A stretch of DNA of 64,000 bases from Acinetobacter pragensis (GCF_001605895.1 NZ_LUAW01000022.1:30-64029), one strand, 5' to 3'. Positions 23,329-34,842 are shown, counted from the stretch's first letter. A program made the numbers and translations. The notes: generated from the letters alone by a model not told the origin.

Positions 23329-25152
23329 TCAATAGTCAAAGCTGAAATGTTCAGCAGCCAAAGATGTCATGGTTTTAGACGGATTCACCATAGACTCTGC
23401 ATGGCCTTGAGTGCGCGGCAACAGGCGTTCAAAGTAGAAATCCGCCACTTTAATTTTTGCTTTATAGAATTCAGGTGTTTCCTGACCTTCGCCAGACGCT
23501 AACTTAGCGGACGCTACAGCTGCCTGCTGCGCCCAGAAGTACGCCATCATCACGTAACCGGAGAACATCAGGAAATCTGTTGAGGCTGAAGAAACGATGT
23601 CGCGGTCTTTACGCGCAGCCAGCATAATGCGGACAGTTAATGCGTTCCATTGTGCGCACAGTTTAGTCAAGTCCCATGCGAAGCGGCGCATGTATTTGTT
23701 GCGTGCATGCTGACCGCAGAATTTTAAGATTTCTGCAGTGTAGTCGCGGATCACTTTGCCTTTAGACGTTAACAGCACTTTACGGCCGATCAAGTCCAGC
23801 GCTTGCACCCCGGTTGTGCCTTCATACAGCGTAGAGATGCGCGAGTCACGGACAATCTGTTCCATGCCCCATTCTTTAATATAGCCATGGCCGCCGTAGA
23901 CTTGCATGCCGTGGTTGGCAGCTTCATAGCCTAATTCAGTCAAGAAGCCTTTCAGAATAGGGGTATAAAAACCTAAATGATCGTCATGCGCTTCAAATGC
24001 AGCCGTATCGCCGCGTCCTAAAGCATCCGCCATTTTATCCGCCAGCTGAGCCGCGTAATAAATCATTGAACGGCCGCCTTCAGCAATGGCTTTTTGCGTT
24101 AACAGCATACGGCGCACATCGGCATGGTGAATGATCGCGTCCGCCACTTTATCTGGATCTTTTTTACCGGACAGGGCACGCATCGACATGCGGTCTTTGG
24201 CATACGGCAAAGCGCCTTGGAATGCCAGCTCCGCATGCGCGATCCCTTGAATAGCCGTACCGATACGGGCAGTGTTCATAAATGTGAACATTGCGTGCAG
24301 GCCTTTGTTCGGCTCACCAATCAAATAGCCCACCGCATTGTCAAAGTTCAGCACAGCAGTCGCTGAAGCGCGGATGCCCATTTTGTGTTCAATCGAACCG
24401 CAAGTTACAGGGTTGCGCTCACCGAGAGAGCCGTCTGCATTGACATTGAATTTAGGCACAATGAACAGGGAAATGCCTTTCGTGCCTGCTGGCGCATCCG
24501 GAAGGCGCGCAAGGACAATGTGCACAATATTTTCAGTCAGGTCATGCTCGCCTGCCGAGATGAAGATTTTTGTCCCGGAAATTGCATAGGAGCCATCAGC
24601 TAACGGCTCTGCTTTAGACTTGACTTGGCCCAAATCGGTACCGCATTGAGGCTCTGTCAGGCACATTGTACCTGACCATGTGCCGGCAACCAGATGCGGC
24701 AAATATGCATTTTTCTGTTCGTCTGTACCGAACTGCATGATGGTGTTGATGCAGCCGACACTGAGGCCAGGATACATTTGGAATGACCAGTTGGCGGTAC
24801 CCATCATTTCTGATTTGATCAGATTTAAAGACTGTGGCAGGTTCTGGCCGCCGAACTCTTCAGGAAAAGACAGGCCTTGCCAGCCGCCTTGCACGAATTG
24901 GTCATAGGCTTCTTTAAAGCCTTTTGGCGTTTTTACTTCACCGTTTTCAAAATGGCAGCCTTCTGCATCGCCGGATTGATTCAGCGGGGACAGAATGTTT
25001 TCGCAAAAATCAGCGGCGCCTTCAAGAATCATGTCTACGGTATCTGCATCCGCCGCTTCGCCGTTTGACAGTGTTTTATAGTGTGCTGGGTAATCAAGCA
25101 CTTCATTCATCAAAAAGCGGATGTCGTGTAAAGGGGCTTTATAAGCAGGCAT
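23329..25152 (-). CDS. acyl-CoA dehydrogenase with C-terminal extension domain
   Basis: The 607-residue flavoenzyme has an N-terminal acyl-CoA dehydrogenase segment (DFCENILSPLNQ), a middle domain with CLTEPQCGTDLG and GTKIFISAGEHDL, an FAD-binding C-terminal domain with QVYGGHGYIKEWGMEQIVRD and the catalytic-region YEGTTGVQALDLIGRK, and the extra helical domain of the long ACAD class. The length matches the DmdC-like and long-chain group. It oxidises an acyl-CoA to the enoyl-CoA and passes electrons to ETF and the ETF-QO whose end lies at 1-112. The exact substrate is unknown. ATG 25152 has AGGA upstream. It is a single gene. Confidence 0.88.
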   Translation of the reverse strand: MPAYKAPLHDIRFLMNEVLDYPAHYKTLSNGEAADADTVDMILEGAADFCENILSPLNQSGDAEGCHFENGEVKTPKGFKEAYDQFVQGGWQGLSFPEEFGGQNLPQSLNLIKSEMMGTANWSFQMYPGLSVGCINTIMQFGTDEQKNAYLPHLVAGTWSGTMCLTEPQCGTDLGQVKSKAEPLADGSYAISGTKIFISAGEHDLTENIVHIVLARLPDAPAGTKGISLFIVPKFNVNADGSLGERNPVTCGSIEHKMGIRASATAVLNFDNAVGYLIGEPNKGLHAMFTFMNTARIGTAIQGIAHAELAFQGALPYAKDRMSMRALSGKKDPDKVADAIIHHADVRRMLLTQKAIAEGGRSMIYYAAQLADKMADALGRGDTAAFEAHDDHLGFYTPILKGFLTELGYEAANHGMQVYGGHGYIKEWGMEQIVRDSRISTLYEGTTGVQALDLIGRKVLLTSKGKVIRDYTAEILKFCGQHARNKYMRRFAWDLTKLCAQWNALTVRIMLAARKDRDIVSSASTDFLMFSGYVMMAYFWAQQAAVASAKLASGEGQETPEFYKAKIKVADFYFERLLPRTQGHAESMVNPSKTMTSLAAEHFSFDY

Positions 25153-25380
25153 AGTGTTAATCCTAATTTAGAAATAGTTTTGGATTATCTGAATCGATGA
25201 TTTGATTATTCACAATAATGGTAAAATTGCATTGATATCAGCGACTGAACAAAATGTCAGAAATGCGAATTTGGCAGTTAAAGCAAATTCAGTTTTCATC
25301 CAGATCTGTTACAGTCGGTGTTGACCTTTTGGTCACTTTCTATAATTAAAGTATAAATAAACTGGGTATTAAAACAATTT

Positions 25381-27843
25381 ATGCGTTTAAAATATTTAAC
25401 TTTCTGCTTATTGGGTCTCAGCCTAAGCGCCTGCACACAGCATGTCATAAAGTCCACTCTAGCCAGTGAAGGCCTGGGCGAGCGCGCAGCGCAGGGCATC
25501 AATGCCATGCTGGAAACTTCTAGCTATGATGTCAAAGGTCAATTTTCCGTACAGGTGCCGCTGAATCAGCAAACAGCGGCAGAAAAGCCCTCTAAAGCGC
25601 CCGATGCTTCGGGCTTGAGCATGGAGCAGAAAAAACAGATTGATCTGGCCCTCAAAGCCAACAGTATACAGCTGAGCGCGAAAGAGAAAAATCAGCTGTA
25701 TGATGCCATTGCCAAAGAACAGGATCCTTATGGCTTTCTGGGTGGCGGGCGTGAGCGTGCAGGCGCGGCGGAGACCATGATCAATTTACTGAATGATCTG
25801 CAGTTCAGTTATGACGGTTCAGTGCATTACCGTCAAAAAATGGCGGCGCTGAATTTTAATTTGAAATATTTGAAGCCGACACTTCAAGTACAGGCGCAGC
25901 TGCCGGTGATTGTTGATTTCAATGACTTCAAGCTGTACACCAATTATTTCGCATTTATGCCTTTTATGGTGAACCGTGATAGTCAGGCTTCTTACGCTTA
26001 TGTCGATTTGTCTAAATATAAAGATAATTTCAATCAAGTCGATTTTAAAAAATTAGCGGCTTATTTGAAGCAGATGAATGCTGTGCCTTTTGTTTTAGCC
26101 GCGCCGAATCAGCTGAGCGCAGTCACGTTAACCACAGCGGAAAAACAGCAAGGGCTGAACAGCAAAATACGCTATCAGGGTACGCTTGAAGATCTGGCCC
26201 TGCAGCTAAGCCTTTTTGAATTGGTGAATGAACCGTATTACACAGAACAGGTAAAAGGCCAGAAAAATCTTTCTGATGCGCAGGCGGTTGTTCAAGCTGC
26301 GTCTGCACAGGAGGCCAGCGCGCCTGCCGGTATATCTGCAGATCAGGCAGCAATTGCAGATTCAGCAGTCGAGCAGCTGGATGTAAAGTCGTATCAATCC
26401 GCAGAGCGTGTCGGAGATTTGGTGCGCAGCAAAGTGCATGAAATGATGTATCACCATAATGAACATCAGCCCGAGGCTTATGCGGCTGAAGAAATCACTG
26501 TGGCCGATGCCGATGAAGCCGCGTCAGGCTATGCAGAGGATGCTGATCAAGGCGCTGCAGCAGAGGCCGCTTGCGCTGCGGCTGATGAATGCGATGCTTA
26601 TGGCAGCGCTGAAGCTGAAATAGAGACTAATGCAGAAGACTCATCAGCTTTGTCCGTAGAAGCCTGTGCAGCTTTAATCAATGCATCCAAAGTTCCGGCA
26701 GGGTACTTTACACAATGCCGTGACCGGTTCGGGGTAGACGTATTTAAGCCGGCTTCTGCAGAAGCGCGTGACCGCGCGGCTGAACCTGCAGCATATAAGC
26801 AGTCTGCTTTTGAACAATTGACGCCTATTTTTACAGCCTATCAATCTGCTCAATTCACTGATGCTCAAAGCTTTAAGCCGCTGTGGCAGAAGCATCAGGC
26901 CGAGATTCAGCAGGCGCTGAAAGCTGAACGCTCAGATTCTGTTCCGTTAACGATGGATGTGGGTTTGGATGCGGCCGGGCGTTTGCAGTCTGTAGATTAT
27001 GCGGTTGTGAAACAGGACACAAAATATGGTGAATTCCGTTTCAGCAGCACCAACCAGATTTCCAATTATGGCCAAGCCAAAGCCATTGACCGCAATGTGC
27101 TGAAAAATGCTAAATCCATTGAAGAAATTACCAAGGGGTCATTGCTGGAGCGTTTTTCGAAAGGCATTTTGGCGCCATTAAGCGCTGATGCTGCAAGTGC
27201 GGCCGCTGAAACTGCAGAGGCTCCTGCACCTAAAACGGCTGATGAGTATTTGAATCAAATTGCGCGGGATAGCTATAAAAAAACCAATTCATGGGTGAAA
27301 GCCTATCAAGCGGTATTCGGACTGTATGCGGTCATGAAGCAGTCTGATTTAAGCCAGCACTATACGTCAGCAGAACTGAATGAAATTGCTGAAGTCTCTG
27401 CTTATCACTTTAATGCGGACTTGCCGAAGCCCAAAGGCGCGGCTTTGGCCCGCTTGAATAGGCTGACAGAAAAGCACCAGTTGAAGAGCCGTGACAGCTT
27501 TGATGATCTGGGCTATTCGGTAAATAGAATAGTGAATGATGCGGTGAAAGAATATCAAGCGCAGCAGGCATGGACACAGCGGATCAAGCAGCATAAGACT
27601 AGGCAGGCGGTCTTCGCGGCCTATTATGCAGAAGTTTTTGCCGATGAATATTCACTTAATGATGAGCAAAAACAGCAGTTGCCGAAAACTGCAAAAACCG
27701 TAGCGCAGGCATTTGCAGATGATTTGAACAATAAACTGTCGGAGCATTCCATTCAAAATCTGCATGAAGACGATGCAGATTTATTTGATGAGGATATTTA
27801 CCGAATCGCGTATCGGGATGTCATCACGCATTTTTCCCAGTAA
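25381..27843 (+). CDS. large lipoprotein of unknown function
   Basis: The 820-residue lipoprotein has lipobox LSAC with Cys18. I recognise no named domain. The N-terminal half (to about residue 300) looks beta-rich, with repeated Tyr/Phe-Asp segments such as YAYVDLSKY. Residues about 375-440 form a low-complexity acidic, Ala-rich linker (for example AEAACAAADECDAYGSAEAE). A second folded region follows with LTMDVGLDAAGRLQSVDYAV, and the C-terminal 200 residues are helical. It is probably anchored in the envelope with periplasmic domains. It is a monocistronic unit closed by a terminator. ATG 25381 lacks a clear SD. Confidence 0.7.
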   Translation: MRLKYLTFCLLGLSLSACTQHVIKSTLASEGLGERAAQGINAMLETSSYDVKGQFSVQVPLNQQTAAEKPSKAPDASGLSMEQKKQIDLALKANSIQLSAKEKNQLYDAIAKEQDPYGFLGGGRERAGAAETMINLLNDLQFSYDGSVHYRQKMAALNFNLKYLKPTLQVQAQLPVIVDFNDFKLYTNYFAFMPFMVNRDSQASYAYVDLSKYKDNFNQVDFKKLAAYLKQMNAVPFVLAAPNQLSAVTLTTAEKQQGLNSKIRYQGTLEDLALQLSLFELVNEPYYTEQVKGQKNLSDAQAVVQAASAQEASAPAGISADQAAIADSAVEQLDVKSYQSAERVGDLVRSKVHEMMYHHNEHQPEAYAAEEITVADADEAASGYAEDADQGAAAEAACAAADECDAYGSAEAEIETNAEDSSALSVEACAALINASKVPAGYFTQCRDRFGVDVFKPASAEARDRAAEPAAYKQSAFEQLTPIFTAYQSAQFTDAQSFKPLWQKHQAEIQQALKAERSDSVPLTMDVGLDAAGRLQSVDYAVVKQDTKYGEFRFSSTNQISNYGQAKAIDRNVLKNAKSIEEITKGSLLERFSKGILAPLSADAASAAAETAEAPAPKTADEYLNQIARDSYKKTNSWVKAYQAVFGLYAVMKQSDLSQHYTSAELNEIAEVSAYHFNADLPKPKGAALARLNRLTEKHQLKSRDSFDDLGYSVNRIVNDAVKEYQAQQAWTQRIKQHKTRQAVFAAYYAEVFADEYSLNDEQKQQLPKTAKTVAQAFADDLNNKLSEHSIQNLHEDDADLFDEDIYRIAYRDVITHFSQ

Positions 27844-27912
27844 AGTCATCTTTTTGATGGCTTAGCTTTCGAGGCTGTTCAACTTAATACCCTAATTAAA
27901 CAGCAGTATTTA

Positions 27913-27942
27913 AAAAAAGAACCTCAGTGGAGGTTCTTTTTT
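27913..27942. terminator. bidirectional terminator between the large lipoprotein gene and aroE
   Basis: AAAAAAGAACCTC and GAGGTTCTTTTTT pair perfectly around an AGTG loop, with A and T tracts on both sides. It serves the two convergent genes. Confidence 0.85.
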
Positions 27943-27959
27943 ATCGCGCTTTTATGGTT

Positions 27960-28748
27960 CTATAGAAAATCTTTCAATTCTGGCTTGATGCCATTCCAAA
28001 TGCGGAAAGACTCAATGGCTTGACCGACCAGCATGCCAAATCCTTCAGAGGTCGGTACACCGCGCGCTTTGGCTTGGTCTAAAAAGCTGGAGGGCTTGCC
28101 GTACGCCATTTCATAGGCCTGCTTGAACTGCAGCGCTTCCGGCAAAATCAGCGCATCGCCGCTTAAGCTGGCAGAGGTTGCATTAATCACAATATCGAAA
28201 TTGCCTTGCAGCGCTTCTAAGCTGAGGGCAGATAAGTCTGTTTCAGGCACAGCCTCTTTTAAGTCAGCAATCAGCTGTTCTGCGCGGGCAAGAGTTCGAT
28301 TGGCGATTACAATTTTTTTAACACCGGCTTGAGCCAGCGGATAAATCACGCCGCGTGTTGCGCCGCCGGCGCCGATAATCAGAATGGACGCGTTATGCAA
28401 AATCCAGTCCAGCGCCTGAATGGCTTCGACCAGCCCTTGGCCATCGGTATTGTCACCGTGCAGCTGGCCATCCTGCATCCATAGGGTATTCACGGCTTTG
28501 GCGATTTTTGCGCGTTCGCTCAATACAGCGCAGGCGGCAAACGCCTGTTCTTTGAATGGCACGGTTACATTCATGCCGGCGCCGCCTTGTGCAAAGAATT
28601 CATGCATGCTGGCGTCAAAACCGTCAAGAGGCGCTAAGCGTTTGCTGTAGTGCAGCTCAAGGCCGGTTTTTTCAGCAAAGGCATGGTGCAGTTCTGGAGA
28701 GCGGGACTGTTCAATCGGGTTGCCAATAACGGCAAATTGCTTGCTCAT
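27960..28748 (-). CDS. aroE: shikimate dehydrogenase (NADP+)
   Basis: The 262-residue enzyme reduces 3-dehydroshikimate to shikimate with NADPH in aromatic amino acid synthesis. It has GNPIEQSRSP (substrate binding), GMNVTVPFKEQA with the catalytic Lys, GDNTDGQG with the catalytic Asp, and the dinucleotide loop GAGGATRGV followed by NRTLARA (NADP-type). The start is ATG 28748; the open frame extends 11 codons upstream without conserved sequence. Length is normal. It is the only gene of the pathway in this window. Confidence 0.93.
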   Translation of the reverse strand: MSKQFAVIGNPIEQSRSPELHHAFAEKTGLELHYSKRLAPLDGFDASMHEFFAQGGAGMNVTVPFKEQAFAACAVLSERAKIAKAVNTLWMQDGQLHGDNTDGQGLVEAIQALDWILHNASILIIGAGGATRGVIYPLAQAGVKKIVIANRTLARAEQLIADLKEAVPETDLSALSLEALQGNFDIVINATSASLSGDALILPEALQFKQAYEMAYGKPSSFLDQAKARGVPTSEGFGMLVGQAIESFRIWNGIKPELKDFL

Positions 28749-28859
28749 CGCACAAGGTCCGTGTGGAGAAATGTGCATCAATATACGGCAAATTTTGGAC
28801 GCTCTAAAGCGCTATTGTAAAATTTCGGCAAGATTTGATGGAGGATTTAAGTACGGGCG

Positions 28860-29066
28860 CTATGGATTGCACACCGCCAATACGGCATCCACCATCAGAA
28901 AAGCCGCGCTGATCAGGATGCCTGTCAGTGCAAGCGCCATCATGCTGAAGGCAAAGTTATCATGGAATGAGCTTCCAGAGAAAACAGCGATACTGATGGA
29001 TCCTAGCATAACAGCCAGAAAACTCCAGAACAGCAGAGCGGTCGGGCTGATTTTATGGGTATTCAT
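28860..29066 (-). CDS. small membrane protein of unknown function
   Basis: The 68-residue protein has two predicted transmembrane helices (about residues 12-32 and 40-62). No family is recognised. ATG 29066 is preceded by GAGG at 9 bases. A start five codons upstream is open but has no better SD. It lies upstream of aroE on the same strand, separated by about 110 bases. Confidence 0.55.
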   Translation of the reverse strand: MNTHKISPTALLFWSFLAVMLGSISIAVFSGSSFHDNFAFSMMALALTGILISAAFLMVDAVLAVCNP

Positions 29067-29372
29067 TTTGTTTTGCCTCATTCAATCGAGAGGAAATCTA
29101 AGCCTGCAGATTAAGATGAATAAATAGATAGAATCTGCATGTCATTTCTATGTCTATGCTGATACTACACGAGCCAAAAAATAAAGGGTGAATTTGTTGA
29201 AAAATTAGCAGGGCTTCCAGTCAGAAATTTGTGTTGACGGGTTAATCTTTGCAGCGCCGGTGTAAAAGATGTGAATGGCTGGCTGCCGATGTAAACATGT
29301 GTATGGATGCTGCAGAGAAAAAACCTCCAGAAATGGAGGTTTTTTGCTTTTAAGGGCTGCAACAGCATATGT
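29067..29372. other. intergenic stretch upstream of the small membrane protein and downstream of hemF
   Basis: It contains the hemF terminator at 29318-29345. A 67-codon open frame at 29165-29368 has no SD and overlaps that terminator, so I do not call it. I see nothing else. Confidence 0.5.
29318..29345 (-). terminator. Rho-independent terminator of hemF
   Basis: AAAAAACCTCCA pairs with TGGAGGTTTTTT around a short A-rich loop, about 30 bases after the hemF stop. It is symmetric. Confidence 0.85.
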
Positions 29373-30365
<993 letters not shown>

Positions 30366-30541
30366 TCAGTAAAAACTTAAGGGATTTTTCCCGATGGTTA
30401 TGATTGGGTGCTTGAACTGAGCTTTCAGGATGTCTGGGCATTCATGGAATTATCCCGACCAAAAGCCTAGGTTGAATTCAAAAATGAAGCTCCGCAGAAT
30501 AGATGCCAGTTGAATCTTTTTATTCAGGCAGGGCAGTGCGC

Positions 30542-31912
30542 ATGCAGCAGGTTAAATCACTCATTCAAAAGTACAATGTGCCGGGACCGCGCTATACCAG
30601 TTATCCGACTGTGCCGTACTGGGATGAGCCGTCATTTTCATTAGAGGCGTGGAAGCAGACGCTGAAGCGCTCATTTGATGAATCCAACCGCAGTGAAGGC
30701 ATCAGCCTGTACATTCATTTGCCGTTTTGTGAAAGCCTCTGCACTTTTTGCGGCTGCCATAAAAAAGTCACTAAAAAACATGAGATGGAACAGCCTTATA
30801 TTCAGGCGGTGCTCAAAGAATGGTTACTGTATTGTCAATTGCTTGAAGATACTCCGGTCATTAAAGAAATTCATTTGGGCGGCGGTACACCGACCTTTTT
30901 TTCACCGGAACATTTGACCCAGCTGATTCAAGGCATTTTATCCAAGGCGGAAGTTGCGCCGCAGCATGAATTCAGTTTTGAGGGGCATCCGAATAACACC
31001 ACGCGGGAGCATCTGCAGGCATTGTATGACTTGGGTTTCCGCCGTGTCAGCTATGGCGTGCAGGACTACAATGAACGGGTGCAAAAGGCTATTCACCGCA
31101 TTCAGCCCTATGAAAATGTAGAGCGCGTAACGCAGTGGGCGCGGGAGATTGGCTATACCTCTATCTCTCACGATTTGGTATTTGGCTTGCCGTTTCAGAG
31201 CTTGGACGATGTGCTGCAGACCATTGATCAGACCAAGCGCTTGATGCCGGACCGGCTGGCTTTTTACAGCTATGCGCATGTGCCGTGGATTAAAGGCAAT
31301 GGCCAGCGCGGCTTTAAGGATGCGGATGTGCCCAAAGATGACATGAAGCGTCAATGCTATGAAGAAGGCAAAAAGCACTTGCTGGCGCATGGCTATCATG
31401 AAATTGGCATGGATCATTTTGCGCTGCCGTCCGATGCGATGCATCAGGCCTTTCAGCAAGGCGCGCTGCACCGCAATTTTATGGGCTATACCGCCTCTAA
31501 AACTCAAGTGATGATTGGTTTAGGTGTGTCTTCTATCAGTGACAGCTGGTACAGCTTTGCGCAAAATGAAAAGCAGCTGGAAGATTATTATGCGCGTTTA
31601 GCGCTGGATGAAATTCCAGTCTACCGCGGGCATATTTTATCGAATGAAGACTTGATTATCCGCAAGCACATTTTAAATTTGATGTGCGGTTTTGAAACTT
31701 CTTGGAATGAACCAGCAAGCCATTTCCCAGAATTGCCGCAAGTGCTGGAGCAGCTGACCGAAATGCAGCAGGATGGCTTGCTGGAAATCAGCGCAGATAC
31801 CCTGCAGGTGACGGAGCAGGGCAAACCTTTTGTCCGGAACATCTGCATGGCGTTTGATTTGCACTTAAAACGCAAAATGCCGGAAAACCGGATTTTTTCG
31901 ATGACGATATAA
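30542..31912 (+). CDS. hemN: oxygen-independent coproporphyrinogen III dehydrogenase
   Basis: The 456-residue radical SAM enzyme converts coproporphyrinogen III to protoporphyrinogen IX without oxygen. It has PGPRYTSYPTVPYW near the start, the 4Fe-4S motif FCESLCTFCGC (C-x3-C-x2-C plus a fourth Cys), GGGTPTFFS, and the C-terminal HemN domain with FMGYTASK and IGLGVSSISD. I chose ATG 30542, matching the usual family start; an in-frame ATG at 30503 would add 13 residues. It is divergent from hemF. I found no convincing FNR box in the intergenic region. Confidence 0.94.
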   Translation: MQQVKSLIQKYNVPGPRYTSYPTVPYWDEPSFSLEAWKQTLKRSFDESNRSEGISLYIHLPFCESLCTFCGCHKKVTKKHEMEQPYIQAVLKEWLLYCQLLEDTPVIKEIHLGGGTPTFFSPEHLTQLIQGILSKAEVAPQHEFSFEGHPNNTTREHLQALYDLGFRRVSYGVQDYNERVQKAIHRIQPYENVERVTQWAREIGYTSISHDLVFGLPFQSLDDVLQTIDQTKRLMPDRLAFYSYAHVPWIKGNGQRGFKDADVPKDDMKRQCYEEGKKHLLAHGYHEIGMDHFALPSDAMHQAFQQGALHRNFMGYTASKTQVMIGLGVSSISDSWYSFAQNEKQLEDYYARLALDEIPVYRGHILSNEDLIIRKHILNLMCGFETSWNEPASHFPELPQVLEQLTEMQQDGLLEISADTLQVTEQGKPFVRNICMAFDLHLKRKMPENRIFSMTI

Positions 31913-31920
31913 TCCCTTCA

Positions 31921-31985
31921 AACCTCCCCTTAAAAAGGGAGGCTTAATTTTCCCCTCTTTTTTAAAAGAGGGGTTAGGGGAGGTT
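31921..31985. repeat. nested palindromic intergenic element
   Basis: The ends AACCTCCCC and GGGGAGGTT are inverted copies. Inside are two further hairpins: CTCCCCTT with AAGGGAG, and CCCCTCTTTT with AAAAGAGGGG. The 65-base element lies between the convergent hemN and ribA genes. It can act as a terminator on both strands and has the form of a REP-like or small non-autonomous repeat. Copy number in the genome is not visible here. Confidence 0.6.
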
Positions 31986-31987
31986 AT

Positions 31988-32590
31988 TTAAAAATCATCT
32001 TTATCGTACATGTGCGACATGCGCTCATGCTTGGTTTTTAAATACTGTTCATTGAATGGATTTAAGCCGACTGTCAGCGGCACACGGTCAACCACCTGAA
32101 TGCCCAAATCAGTCAGCGCTTTAATTTTCAGAGGGTTATTGGTAATTAAAAGCACTTCTTTAATTTGCAAATGATCCAGCATGATGTTGCACATATCGTA
32201 GCGGCGCGCATCTGCCGGCAAATTCAGCATTAAATTGGCGTCTACCGTATCGTGTCCCTGATCCTGCAGCGCATAGGCGCGGATTTTGTTGGTCAAGCCA
32301 ATGCCGCGGCCTTCCTGGCGCAAATACAAAATCACCCCTTGGCCGGCTTCATTGATCAGTTTCTGCGTGGCCTGCAGCTGCGGTCCGCAATCGCATTTTA
32401 ACGAGGCAAAGGCATCGCCTGTCAGGCATTCTGAGTGAATGCGCACCAGCACTGGCCCCTCTGGAGGCGTTTCCAGTCCTTTAGAGAGTGCCACATGTTC
32501 TTCGCCGGTTTGAGGATCTTGAAATACCGTAATTTTAAATTCACCAAATGCAGTAGGTAATCTCGATGTTGCGACAAATTCTATAGGCAC
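31988..32590 (-). CDS. ribA: GTP cyclohydrolase II
   Basis: The 200-residue enzyme makes 2,5-diamino-6-ribosylamino-pyrimidinone phosphate from GTP, the first step of riboflavin synthesis. It is a stand-alone RibA without a RibB domain. Zinc ligands lie in [20 protein letters not shown], with the catalytic motif [10 protein letters not shown] and the GTP-site block DTVDANL. GTG 32590 matches the usual family N-terminus, with a TTG two codons upstream as an alternative. No FMN riboswitch was seen in the divergent 310-base region to dxs. Confidence 0.93.
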   Translation of the reverse strand: MPIEFVATSRLPTAFGEFKITVFQDPQTGEEHVALSKGLETPPEGPVLVRIHSECLTGDAFASLKCDCGPQLQATQKLINEAGQGVILYLRQEGRGIGLTNKIRAYALQDQGHDTVDANLMLNLPADARRYDMCNIMLDHLQIKEVLLITNNPLKIKALTDLGIQVVDRVPLTVGLNPFNEQYLKTKHERMSHMYDKDDF

Positions 32591-32900
32591 AGTCAAACCC
32601 GTTTTTTCGTTTAAAAATTGGCTAAAGTATAGCGTAATGCTTGGACATTGGTAGAATTGCTACTATGAATTTATGCAGAACATTTTCTTTTTTGTATAAA
32701 GCGAACGATAATAGTTGATAAATAGTAAGATTATTCAGGATAATCTCCATCATTCAACAAACACCCGATTTTTTGAGTGCTGTTCAAAATTGCAACGCTA
32801 GAAATATGGCTGATTGCAGGTGATACAATCCGACGATATGATCGGATATCCATTTGACCTAGCTTAGAATTTGCCAGGCTTTAGAAGGCTTTGCCATATT
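32591..32900. other. divergent promoter region between ribA and dxs
   Basis: The interval is AT-rich in its middle and holds one small inverted repeat, ATCCGA with TCGGAT (about 32828-32848), close to the dxs start. It should contain both promoters. I see no gene, riboswitch or larger repeat in it. Confidence 0.5.
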
Positions 32901-34808
32901 ATGCTGTATACAGAAATACCGTCTCACCGTCCAAATACACCGCTGCTGGATACGATTGATCATCCGCAGCAGCTTCGTTTGCTCAAGCGCAGCCAGCTTG
33001 AGCAGGTGGCGGATGAACTGCGTCAATTTATTTTGTATGCAGCCGGACAAAGCGGCGGACACTTTGGCGCAAACCTTGGCGTGATTGAGCTGACCGTTGC
33101 GCTGCACTATTGTTTTAACACGCCGCATGACCGTCTGATCTGGGATGTGGGCCATCAGGCTTATCCGCATAAAGCCCTGACGGGGCGCCGTGAGCAGCTG
33201 GTGACTATCCGTTCGAAAGATGGCTTGGCCGCTTTCCCTGCGCGGGATGAGTCTGAGTTTGATACTTTTGGTGTGGGTCATTCATCGACGGCTATTTCCG
33301 CAGGTCTTGGCATGTCGCTGGCGCGCCGCTATCAAAAAGTTCCGTGCGATGTTGTTGCCATTGTCGGTGACGGCGCAATGACCGCAGGCATGGCTTTTGA
33401 AGCGATGAATGATGCCGTCGCGCACAATGCTGACCTGATTGTGGTGCTGAATGATAACGATATGTCGATTTCATGCAGCACAGGCGGCTTTGCAAAGCAT
33501 TTGGCCGCATTGTGGGAACGCGGTGAATCGGTCAGTATTTCAGAAAATGGCGATGCCTTTGTGCAGCCCCATCCTGAATGGACTTATAATTCGCGCCTGC
33601 ACAGCTCAGCAACAGATGCCGCCGATAATTTGTTTAAGGCGGTCGGTTTTGACTATTTCGGCCCATTTGACGGGCATGATGTGAATCAGCTGGCGCAGGT
33701 GTTTGAGGCGTTGAAGAAGCGTTCAGGCCCGCGTTTAATTCATATCTACACTAAAAAAGGCAAGGGCTTTGCAGCTGCGGAAGCCGACCAGATTAAGTTT
33801 CATGCCATCAGCAAAATCAATGCGCCAGCCGCAGTAAACACTGCGCCTAAGTATTCCGATGTATTTGGAAACTGGCTGTGCGATGAAGCCGCGCAGGATG
33901 ACCGCCTGTTGGCGATTACTCCAGCGATGTGTGAAGGTTCAGGCATGGTGAAATTTGCCCAGCAGTATCCTGAACGGTTCTTTGATGTTGCCATCGCAGA
34001 ACAGCATGCAGTGACTTTAGCCGCCGGCATGGCCTGTGAAGGCTTAAAGCCGGTCGTTGCGATTTATTCGACCTTCCTGCAGCGCGGCTACGACCAGCTG
34101 GTGCATGATGTGGCGCTGCAAAATTTAGATGTCACTTTTGGCATAGACCGTGCAGGTTTGGTTGGCGAAGACGGCCCGACGCATGCAGGCGCTTATGATT
34201 ACGCCTATATGCGCACTGTGCCGAATATGGTCATTATGGCGCCTAAAGATGAAAACGAATGCCGTCAGATGCTGCATACCGCCTATTTGTATAATGGCCC
34301 TGCCGCTGTGCGTTATCCGCGGGGCAATGGCTTGGGTGTCGAGATTCAAAGCCAGCTGACTGCCATGGAAATCGGCAAGGCTGAAATTATTGCTGTGCTG
34401 AATGAGCAGCATGACGATTTTATTTCAATTTTAGCTTTTGGCAGCCGTGTGCAGCCGGCTCTGGAAGCCGCGCAGGCATTTGCTGCGCAGCATGATATTG
34501 CTGTGCGTGTAGTGAACATGCGCTATGTCAAGCCGCTGGATGAGCAGCTGATTGATGCGATTGCGGACAGCACTTTACTGTTTGTGACGGTTGAAGAGCA
34601 TGCTGTGATGGGCGGGGCAGGCAGTGCTGTCAATGAGTATCTGGCCAAAGCCAGCATTGTAAAGCCGATGCTGAATTTAGGCTTGGATGACAGCTTCCTG
34701 CATCAGGCGACGCATGGCCAAATGCTGCATCAGGCCGGACTGGATGCGCAAGGCATTGAAAAGTCCATTGAACAGGCCTGGCAGAAAGTCATGCAGGTTG
34801 CGCCTTAG
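32901..34808 (+). CDS. dxs: 1-deoxy-D-xylulose-5-phosphate synthase
   Basis: The 635-residue thiamine-diphosphate enzyme condenses pyruvate and glyceraldehyde 3-phosphate, the first step of the non-mevalonate isoprenoid pathway. It has [19 protein letters not shown], the ThDP motif [17 protein letters not shown] followed by [10 protein letters not shown], the second-domain [18 protein letters not shown] and the transketolase C-terminal domain ([16 protein letters not shown]). ATG 32901 has AAGG about 12 bases upstream; the frame extends ten codons further to a TTG. Length is normal. It is monocistronic with a terminator. Confidence 0.95.
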   Translation: MLYTEIPSHRPNTPLLDTIDHPQQLRLLKRSQLEQVADELRQFILYAAGQSGGHFGANLGVIELTVALHYCFNTPHDRLIWDVGHQAYPHKALTGRREQLVTIRSKDGLAAFPARDESEFDTFGVGHSSTAISAGLGMSLARRYQKVPCDVVAIVGDGAMTAGMAFEAMNDAVAHNADLIVVLNDNDMSISCSTGGFAKHLAALWERGESVSISENGDAFVQPHPEWTYNSRLHSSATDAADNLFKAVGFDYFGPFDGHDVNQLAQVFEALKKRSGPRLIHIYTKKGKGFAAAEADQIKFHAISKINAPAAVNTAPKYSDVFGNWLCDEAAQDDRLLAITPAMCEGSGMVKFAQQYPERFFDVAIAEQHAVTLAAGMACEGLKPVVAIYSTFLQRGYDQLVHDVALQNLDVTFGIDRAGLVGEDGPTHAGAYDYAYMRTVPNMVIMAPKDENECRQMLHTAYLYNGPAAVRYPRGNGLGVEIQSQLTAMEIGKAEIIAVLNEQHDDFISILAFGSRVQPALEAAQAFAAQHDIAVRVVNMRYVKPLDEQLIDAIADSTLLFVTVEEHAVMGGAGSAVNEYLAKASIVKPMLNLGLDDSFLHQATHGQMLHQAGLDAQGIEKSIEQAWQKVMQVAP

Positions 34809-34842
34809 CGCCTTTATCAAAAATTAGAAACATTTTTCCCCT

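Noticed and set aside
29165..29368. 67-codon minus-strand frame downstream of hemF
   Set aside because: It overlaps the hemF terminator and lacks an SD.
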